64,000 nt of DNA from Leptasterias polaris (taxonomy: Eukaryota; Echinodermata; Asteroidea; Forcipulatida; Asteriidae): NCBI GenBank assembly GCA_037783415.1, contig JAZGTN010000149.1:620001-684000 (forward strand), written 5' to 3'. The notes below the pieces were generated by a model. The model did no database searches. It saw only the letters and a program-made list of their open reading frames with translations, and had not been told where the DNA came from. Position 1 is the first letter of the stretch. Every line of letters begins with the position of its first letter. Below are positions 55,198 to 64,000 of this stretch, in pieces. The position numbers and the translations under genes are program-made.

Positions 55198-55500
55198 CAT
55201 GTATTAATAAAATGTATAATTTAGTTCTATATGTATCATTATTTCTACACAACATCGTATAATCATTTTAATTAGTTAGTCTGGTCTCACTGTCTCCTTG
55301 TCTTGTCCGAGTCCTTGTCTGTCATAGGGAATGGCATAAAAGCGTCACGCTTCACCCTTTTCCTACATGTTGGTAAATTTAACTATTGTTCTCATAATTT
55401 TGGAATTGTATGTACAGGTATGTACTGATTACTTAAATTGTATTTGCATGTATGATATTTATGTACCAGCATGAAATAAATGTTGTTGAAATCAAAAAAA
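55198..55500 (+). other. LINE 3' UTR and A tail, copy 2
   Basis: Same non-coding 3' end as in copy 1, with AATAAA at 55,475-55,480 and the same terminal A run. Confidence 0.75.
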
Positions 55501-58500
55501 TCTAGACTGCAACTATAGCACATCATTTACCTGGTTTCCCCTCTCGACTTGAACTATAGCACATCATTTGCCTGGTTTCCAATCTAGACTGGAACTATAG
55601 CACATCATTTACCTGGTTTCCAATCTAGACTTGAAATATAGCACATCATTTACCTGGTTTCCAATCTAGACTTGAACTATAGCACATCATTTGCATGGTT
55701 TCCAATCTAGACTGGAACTATAGCACATCATTTACCTGGTTTTCCCTCTAGGCTGCAACTAGTGCATCATTTGCCTGGTTTCCCCTCTAGACTTCAATTA
55801 GTGCATCATTTACCTGGTTTCCCCTCTAGGCTGCAACTAGTGCATCATTTACCTGTTTCAAATCTAGACTGGAACTATAGCACATCATTTACCTGGTTTC
55901 CCCTCTGTGCTGCAACTAGTGCATCATTTATCTGGTTTCCAATCTAGACTGCAACTATAGCACATCATTTACCTGGTTTCCCCTCTAGACTGCAACTATA
56001 GCATCATTTGCCTGGTTTCCCCTCTAGACTTCAATTAGTGCATCATTTGCCTGGTTTCCCCTCTAGACTTCAATTAGTGCATCATTTACCTGGTTTCCCC
56101 TCTAGACTTCAACTAGTGCATCATTTGCCTGGTTTCCCCTCTAGACTTCAATTAGTGCATCATTTACCTGGTTTCCCCTCTAGGCTGCAACTAGTGCATC
56201 ATTTACCTGTTTCAAATCTAGACTTGAAATATAGCACATCATTTACCTGGTTTCCAATCTAGACTTGAACTATAGCACATCATTTGCATGGTTTCCAATC
56301 TAGACTGGAACTATAGCACATCATTTACCTGGTTTTCCCTCTAGGCTGCAACTAGTGCATCATTTGCCTGGTTTCCCCTCTAGACTTCAATTAGTGCATC
56401 ATTTACCTGGTTTCCCCTCTAGGCTGCAACTAGTGCATCATTTACCTGTTTCAAATCTAGACTGGAACTATAGCACATCATTTATCTGGTTTCCCCGCTA
56501 GGCTGCAACTATAGCATCATTTGCCTGGTTTCCCCTCTAGACTGCAACTAGTGCATCATTTACCTGGTTTCCAATCTAGACTGGAACTATAGCACATCAT
56601 TTACCTGGTTTCCCCTCTAGACTTGAACTATAGCACATCATTTGCCTGGTTTCCAATCTAGACTGGAACTATAGCACATCATTTACCTGGTTTCCCCTCT
56701 GTGCTGCAACTAGTGCATCATTTACCTGGTTTCCAATCTAGACTGGAACTATAGCACATCATTTACCTGGTTTCCCCTCTAGACTGCAACTATAGCATCA
56801 TTTGCCTGGTTTCCCCTCTAGACTGCAACTAGTGCATCATTTACCTGGTTTCCAATCTAGACTGGAACTATAGCACATCATTTACCTGGTTTCCCCTCTA
56901 GACTTGAACTATAGCACATCATTTGCCTGGTTTCCAATCTAGACTGGAACTATAGCACATCATTTACCTGGTTTCCCCTCTGTGCTGCAACTAGTGCATC
57001 ATTTATCTGGTTTCCAATCTAGACTGCAACTATAGCACATCATTTACCTGGTTTCCCCTCTAGACTGCAACTATAGCATCATTTGCCTGGTTTCCCCTCT
57101 AGACTGCAACTAGTGCATCATTTACCTGGTTTCCAATCTAGACTGGAACTATAGCACATCATTTATCTGGTTTCCCCTCTAGGCTGCAACTAGCACATCA
57201 TTTACCTGGTTTCCCCTTTAGACTGCAACTATAGCACATCATTTACCTGGTTTCCCCTCTAGACTGCAACTATAGCATCATTTGCCTGGTTTCCCCTCTA
57301 GACTGCAACTAGTGCATCATTTACCTGGTTTCCAATCTAGACTGGAACTATAGCACATCATTTACCTGGTTTCCCCTCTAGACTTGAACTATAGCACATC
57401 ATTTGCCTGGTTTCCAATCTAGACTGGAACTATAGCACATCATTTACCTGGTTTCCCCTCTGTGCTGCAACTAGTGCATCATTTATCTGGTTTCCAATCT
57501 AGACTGCAACTATAGCACATCATTTACCTGGTTTCCCCTCTAGACTGCAACTATAGCATCATTTGCCTGGTTTCCCCTCTAGACTGCAACTAGTGCATCA
57601 TCTACCTGGTTTCCAATCTAGACTGGAACTATAGCACATCATTTACCTGGTTTCCCCTCTGTGCTGCAACTAGTGCATCATTTATCTGGTTTCCAATCTA
57701 GACTGCAACTATAGCACATCATTTACCTGGTTTCCCCTCTAGACTGCAACTATAGCATCATTTGCCTGGTTTCCCCTCTAGACTGCAACTAGTGCATCAT
57801 TTACCTGGTTTCCAATCTAGACTGGAACTATAGCACATCATTTATCTGGTTTCCCCTCTAGGCTGCAACTAGCACATCATTTACCTGGTTTCCCCTTTAG
57901 ACTGCAACTATAGCATCATTTGCCTGGTTTCCCCTCTTGACTGCAACTAGTGCATCATTTACCCGGTTTCCAATCTAGACTGGAACTATAGCACATCATT
58001 TACCTGGTTTCCCCTCTAGACTTGAACTATAGCACATCATTTGCCTGGTTTGCAATCTAGACTGGAACTATAGCACATCATTTACCTGGTTTCCAATCTA
58101 GACTTGAACTATACCACATCATTTGCCTGGTTTCCAATCTAGGCTGCAACTATAGCATCATTTGCGTGGTTTCCAATCTAGAATGGAACTATAGCACATC
58201 ATTTACCTAGTTTCCCCTCTAGACTTGAACTATAGCACATCATTTGCCTGGTTTCCAATCTAGACTGAAACTATAGCACATCATTTACCTGGTTTCCCCT
58301 CTGTGCTGCAACTAGTGCATCATTTATCTGGTTTCCAATCTAGACTGCAACTATAGCACATCATTTACCTGGTTTCCCCTCTAGACTGCAACTATAGCAT
58401 CATTTGCCTGGTTTCCCCTCTAGACTGCAACTAGTGCATCATCTACCTGGTTTCCAATCTAGACTGGAACTATAGCACATCATTTACCTGGTTTCCCCTC

Positions 58501-61173
58501 TAGACTTGAACTATAGCACATCATTTGCCTGGTTTCCAATCTAGACTGGAACTATAGCACATCATTTACCTGGTTTCCCCTCTGTGCTGCAACTAGTGCA
58601 TCATTTATCTGGTTTCCAATCTAGACTGCAACTATAGCACATCATTTACCTGGTTTCCCCTCTAGACTGCAACTATAGCATCATTTGCCTGGTTTCCCCT
58701 CTAGACTGCAACTAGTGCATCATTTACCTGGTTTCCAATCTAGACTGGAACTATAGCACATCATTTATCTGGTTTCCCCTCTAGGCTGCAACTAGCACAT
58801 CATTTACCTGGTTTCCCCTTTAGACTGCAACTATAGCATCATTTGCCTGGTTTCCCCTCTTGACTGCAACTAGTGCATCATTTACCTGGTTTCCAATCTA
58901 GACTGGAACTATAGCACATCATTTACCTGGTTTCCCCTCTAGACTTGAACTATAGCACATCATTGGCCTGGTTTGCAATCTAGACTGGAACTATAGCACA
59001 TCATTTACCTGGTTTCCAATCTAGACTTGAACTATAGCACATCATTTACCTGGTTTCCAATCTAGACTTGAACTATACCACATCATTTGCCTGGTTTCCA
59101 ATCTAGACTGGAACTATAGCACATCATTTACCTGGTTTCCCCTCTAGGCTGCAACTATAGCATCATTTGCGTGGTTTCCAATCTAGAATGGAACTATAGC
59201 ACATCATTTACCTGGTTTCCAATCTAGACTGCAACTAATGCATCATTTACCTGGTTTTCCCTCTAGGCTGCAACTAGTGCATCATTTACCTGGTTTCCAA
59301 TCTAGACTGCAACTATAGCACATCATTTACCTGGTTTCCCCTCTAGACTGCAACTATAGCATCATTTGTCTGGTTTCCACTCTAGACTGCAGCTAGTGCA
59401 TCATTTACCTGGTTTCCATTCTAGACTGGAACTATAGCACATCATTTACCTGGTTTCCAATCTGGACTGCAACTATAGCATCATTTACCTGTTTCCAATA
59501 TAGACTGGAACTATAGAACATCATTTACCTGGTTTCCCCTCTAGGCTGCAACTAGTGCATCATTTACCTGGTTTCCCCTCTAGGCTGCAATTAGTGCATC
59601 ATTTACCTGGTTTCCCCTCTAGGCTGCAACTATAGCATCATTTGCCTGGTTTCCCCTCTAGACTGCAATTAGTGCATCATTTACCTGGTTTCCAATATAG
59701 ACTGGAACTATAGCACATCATTTATCTGGTTTCCCCTCTAGACTGCAACTATAGCATCATTTGCCTGGTTTCCCCTCTAGACTGCAACTAGTGCATCATT
59801 TACCTGGTTTCCAATCTAGACTGCAACTATAGCACATCATTTACCTGGTTTCCCCTCTCGACTTGAACTATAGCACATCATTTGCCTGGTTTCCAATCTA
59901 GACTGGAACTATAGCACATCATTTACCTGGTTTCCAATCTAGACTTGAAATATAGCACATCATTTACCTGGTTTCCAATCTAGACTTGAACTATAGCACA
60001 TCATTTGCATGGTTTCCAATTTAGACTGGAACTATAGCACATCATTTACCTGGTTTTCCCTCTAGGCTGCAACTAGTGCATCATTTGCCTGGTTTCCCCT
60101 CTAGACTTCAATTAGTGCATCATTTACCTGGTTTCCCCTCTAGGCTGCAACTAGTGCATCATTTACCTGTTTCAAATCTAGACTGGAACTATAGCACATC
60201 ATTTATCTGGTTTCCCCGCTAGGCTGCAACTATAGCATCATTTGCCTGGTTTCCCCTCTAGACTGCAACTAGTGCATCATTTACCTGGTTTCCAATCTAG
60301 ACTGGAACTATAGCACATCATTTACCTGGTTTCCCCTCTAGACTTGAACTATAGCACATCATTTGCCTGGTTTCCAATCTACACTGGAACTATAGCACAT
60401 CATTTACCTGGTTTCCCCTCTGTGCTGCAACTAGTGCATCATTTATCTGGTTTCCAATCTAGACTGCAACTATAGCACATCATTTACCTGGTTTCCCCTC
60501 TAGACTGCAACTATAGCATCATTTGCCTGGTTTCCCCTCTAGACTGTAACTAGTGCATCATCTACCTGGTTTCCAATCTAGACTGGAACTATAGCACATC
60601 ATTTACCTGGTTTCCCCTCTAGACTTGAACTATAGCACATCATTTGCCTGGTTTCCAATCTAGACTGCAACTATAGCACATCATTTACCTGGTTTCCCCT
60701 CTAGACTGCAACTATAGCATCATTTGCCTGGTTTCCACTCTAGACTGCAGCTAGTGCATCATTTACCTGGTTTCCATTCTAGACTGGAACTATAGTACAT
60801 CATTTACCTGGTTTCCAATCTGGACTGCAACTATAGCATCATTTACCTGTTTCCAATATAGACTGGAACTATAGAACATCATTTACCTGGTTTCCCCTCT
60901 AGGCTGCAACTAGTGCATCATTTACCTGGTTTCCCCTCTAGGCTGCAACTAGTGCATCATTTACCTGGTTTCCCCTCTAGGCTGCAACTATAGCATCATT
61001 TGCCTGGTTTCCCCTCTAGACTGCAATTAGTGCATCATTTACCTGGTTTCCAATATAGACTGGAACTATAGCACATCATTTACCTGGTTTCCCCTCTAGA
61101 CTGCAACTATAGCATCATTTGCCTGGTTTCCCCTCTAGACTGCAACTAGTGCATCATTTACCTGGTTTCCAAT
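55501..61173 (+). repeat. satellite between LINE 2 and LINE 3
   Basis: Regular 39/41-bp satellite. Around 56,020-56,180 it contains an unusual tandem run of monomers with ctagacttcaa, giving consecutive 39-bp units. This run underlies the open frames at 55,762-55,947 and 56,008-56,262, which are not genes. From about 57,219 it is the second copy of the 47.5-kb segment. No gene or RNA is seen. Confidence 0.95.
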
Positions 61174-61920
61174 AATTGGTTATTATCCAATAAACTATCG
61201 ATTAATGTACTGAAAACGAATTACATAATTTTCAGCTCAAGGCAAAATAGATATTATAATAATGGTAATATTTGTATAAATGGCACTGTTTTAAATCAAG
61301 TGGAAAGTATTAAGTTTTTAGGAATCTATATTAATGAGAATCTTTCTTGGAGTAAACATATTAATGTATTAGTGAGCAAAATTTCGAAAAATGTTGGAGT
61401 TATGAATAGATTGAAGCTAGTCCTACCTAAAAATATTCTTTTAACATTATACAATTCCCTTGTACTGCCATATCTTAATTATGCTATACTAAACTGGGGC
61501 AACTCAACAGCTTCACAGTGTAACCAACTTCTTCTTTTACAAAAGAAAGCAGTCAGAATCATATGTAAAACCAATTATAGAGAACACACCGATCCGTTGT
61601 TTGCAGAGTGGAAAGTTCTCAAATTTAATGACTTGTATAATCTTAATCTAGGTAAATTTATGTTTAGGTATAAAAGTGGCAAATTGCCATCCAATTTTAA
61701 TGATCTCTTTATATCATGTTCATCAGTACATACGCATGGAACCAGAAGTGCATCTAGGGGTGATCTCTATACTATATACAATCGAACTTCTTTATCCAAA
61801 AACAGCCTCATACCAAGATGCATTCTATTCTGGAATAATCTTAACCTTGATATTAGACAGTCCCTCACACTTAAATCATTTTCCCAAAACCTGAAACATT
61901 ACCTTTTGAGCATGTATTAA
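61174..61920 (+). pseudogene. LINE reverse transcriptase C-terminal fragment, copy 3
   Basis: The frame is the same 248 codons as in the other two copies, with the stop at 61,918-61,920. The translation from 61,300 is identical to the others. It lacks the endonuclease and the catalytic palm motifs and has no start of its own. The 72-residue overlapping frame at 61,676-61,894 is a shadow. Confidence 0.9.
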
Positions 61921-62223
61921 CATGTATTAATAAAATGTATAATTTAGTTCTATATGTATCATTATTTCTACACAACATCGTATAATCATTTTAATTAGTT
62001 AGTCTGGTCTCACTGTCTCCTTGTCTTGTCCGAGTCCTTGTCTGTCATAGGGAATGGCATAAAAGCGTCACGCTTCACCCTTTTCCTACATGTTGGTAAA
62101 TTTAACTATTGTTCTCATAATTTTGGAATTGTATGTACAGGTATGTACTGATTACTTAAATTGTATTTGCATGTATGATATTTATGTACCAGCATGAAAT
62201 AAATGTTGTTGAAATCAAAAAAA
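61921..62223 (+). other. LINE 3' UTR and A tail, copy 3
   Basis: Same non-coding 3' end as in the other copies, with AATAAA at 62,198-62,203 and the same terminal A run. Confidence 0.75.
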
Positions 62224-64000
62224 TCTAGACTGCAACTATAGCACATCATTTACCTGGTTTCCCCTCTCGACTTGAACTATAGCACATCATTTGCCTGGTT
62301 TCCAATCTAGACTGGAACTATAGCACATCATTTACCTGGTTTCCAATCTAGACTTGAAATATAGCACATCATTTACCTGGTTTCCAATCTAGACTTGAAC
62401 TATAGCACATCATTTGCATGGTTTCCAATCTAGACTGGAACTATAGCACATCATTTACCTGGTTTTCCCTCTAGGCTGCAACTAGTGCATCATTTGCCTG
62501 GTTTCCCCTCTAGACTTCAATTAGTGCATCATTTACCTGGTTTCCCCTCTAGGCTGCAACTAGTGCATCATTTACCTGTTTCAAATCTAGACTGGAACTA
62601 TAGCACATCATTTATCTGGTTTCCCCGCTAGGCTGCAACTATAGCATCATTTGCCTGGTTTCCCCTCTAGACTGCAACTAGTGCATCATTTACCTGGTTT
62701 CCAATCTAGACTGGAACTATAGCACATCATTTACCTGGTTTCCCCTCTAGACTTGAACTATAGCACATCATTTGCCTGGTTTCCAATCTAGACTGGAACT
62801 ATAGCACATCATTTACCTGGTTTCCCCTCTGTGCTGCAACTAGTGCATCATTTATCTGGTTTCCAATCTAGACTGCAACTATAGCACATCATTTACCTGG
62901 TTTCCCCTCTAGACTGCAACTATAGCATCATTTGCCTGGTTTCCCCTCTAGACTGCAACTAGTGCATCATCTACCTGGTTTCCAATCTAGACTGGAACTA
63001 TAGCACATCATTTACCTGGTTTCCCCTCTAGACTTGAACTATAGCACATCATTTGCCTGGTTTCCAATCTAGACTGGAACTATAGCACATCATTTACCTG
63101 GTTTCCCCTCTGTGCTGCAACTAGTGCATCATTTATCTGGTTTCCAATCTAGACTGCAACTATAGCACATCATTTACCTGGTTTCCCCTCTAGACTGCAA
63201 CTATAGCATCATTTGCCTGGTTTCCCCTCTAGACTGCAACTAGTGCATCATTTACCTGGTTTCCAATCTAGACTGGAACTATAGCACATCATTTATCTGG
63301 TTTCCCCTCTAGGCTGCAACTAGCACATCATTTACCTGGTTTCCCCTTTAGACTGCAACTATAGCATCATTTGCCTGGTTTCCCCTCTTGACTGCAACTA
63401 GTGCATCATTTACCTGGTTTCCAATCTAGACTGGAACTATAGCACATCATTTACCTGGTTTCCCCTCTAGACTTGAACTATAGCACATCATTTGCCTGGT
63501 TTGCAATCTAGACTGGAACTATAGCACATCATTTACCTGGTTTCCAATCTAGACTTGAACTATAGCACATCATTTACCTGGTTTCCAATCTAGACTTGAA
63601 CTATACCACATCATTTGCCTGGTTTCCAATCTAGGCTGCAACTATAGCATCATTTGCGTGGTTTCCAATCTAGAATGGAACTATAGCACATCATTTACCT
63701 GGTTTCCCCTCTAGACTTGAACTATAGCACATCATTTGCCTGGTTTCCAATCTAGACTGGAACTATAGCACATCATTTACCTGGTTTCCCCTCTGTGCTG
63801 CAACTAGTGCATCATTTATCTGGTTTCCAATCTAGACTGCAACTATAGCACATCATTTACCTGGTTTCCCCTCTAGACTGGAACTATAGCACATCATTTA
63901 CCTGGTTTCCAATCTAGACTTGAAATATAGCACATCATTTACCTGGTTTCCAATCTAGACTTGAACTATAGCACATCATTTGCATGGTTTCCAATCTAGA
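62224..64000 (+). repeat. 39/41-bp satellite array, right segment
   Basis: Satellite continues to the end of the window in the same orientation and phase, with heptamer monomers (gtgctg near 62,831, 63,112 and 63,794). The first 1.16 kb repeats the sequence after LINE 1. No other feature is seen, and the array is not terminated here. Confidence 0.96.

Larger units (their letters stand above)
54451..55500 (+). mobile_element. 5'-truncated non-LTR retrotransposon, copy 2
   Basis: 1,050 bp, same truncation point, same ccaat and ctagac junctions, same seven-A tail as copy 1, at offset 2,967. Downstream satellite follows that after copy 1 for about 390 bp (to about 55,888), whereas upstream similarity is limited to the adjoining monomers. 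The copy was therefore carried here inside a shorter satellite block. Confidence 0.92.
61174..62223 (+). mobile_element. 5'-truncated non-LTR retrotransposon, copy 3
   Basis: 1,050 bp, same truncation point, junctions and tail as copies 1 and 2, at offset 9,690 from copy 1. Flanking satellite on both sides also matches copy 1 for kilobases, so copies 1 and 3 are one large duplication and not independent insertions. Confidence 0.92.
57219..63388 (+). repeat. 6.2-kb LINE-bearing segment, copy 2
   Basis: Counterpart of about 47,490-53,698, including LINE copy 3. It lacks one 41-bp monomer that copy 1 has near 48,380 and has scattered substitutions, for example cattggcc near 58,963. It retains rare landmarks such as tttacccgg (ccc at 57,962) and acctagtttcc near 58,207, which link it to the 42-48 kb block family. 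Confidence 0.8.

Noticed and set aside
1..64000. CENP-B box or telomere repeat within the satellite
   Set aside because: No TTCG....A..CGGG pattern was seen in the monomers and no TTAGGG run occurs. Centromere identity cannot be argued from sequence motifs.

Overview
The window is animal-type eukaryotic satellite DNA. About 59.8 kb of the 64 kb (93%) is one tandem array of a roughly 40-bp monomer, in the same orientation from the first base to the last and running off both ends. I estimate about 1,490 monomers. There are no host genes, no bacterial-type operons, no rRNA or functional tRNA genes and no CRISPR array. The only other sequence is three copies of a 365-bp tRNA-derived SINE (minus strand) and three copies of a 1,050-bp 5'-truncated non-LTR retrotransposon (LINE, plus strand). 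The SINE type and the CR1/Jockey-like reverse transcriptase point to a metazoan, probably a marine invertebrate. An echinoderm or other deuterostome is my tentative guess, resting only on recall of similar SINEs.

Layout: 1-23,567 satellite; 23,568-23,932 SINE 1; 23,933-27,140 satellite; 27,141-27,505 SINE 2; 27,506-29,593 satellite; 29,594-29,958 SINE 3; 29,959-51,483 satellite; 51,484-52,533 LINE 1; 52,534-54,450 satellite; 54,451-55,500 LINE 2; 55,501-61,173 satellite; 61,174-62,223 LINE 3; 62,224-64,000 satellite.

The satellite is built in layers. The monomer comes in a short form (39 bp) and a long form (41 bp) that differ at a few positions. Seven monomers (four long, three short) make a 281-bp heptamer, and a 199-bp pentamer is the same unit minus two long monomers. 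These build 1,163-, 1,444- and 2,124-bp blocks, and larger segments of about 3.6, 4.5, 6.2 and 7.1 kb have been copied within the array with very few base changes. Step sizes between copies are often whole numbers of monomers (41, 281, 1,120 bp), the signature of unequal crossing-over or replication slippage in register.

Both mobile elements appear to have inserted once each and then been carried to three copies by amplification of the surrounding satellite. All three copies of each have the same length, the same truncation point and the same junctions, and uninterrupted copies of each target occur elsewhere in the array. They therefore serve as internal markers of how the array grew: SINE copies mark an expansion in the 21-30 kb part and LINE copies a separate one in the 47-63 kb part. 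Nothing here encodes a working protein; the LINE reading frame is a 248-codon reverse transcriptase tail. Alignments were made by eye, so boundaries of the large copies are good to roughly one monomer, and misassembly of so repetitive a region cannot be excluded.
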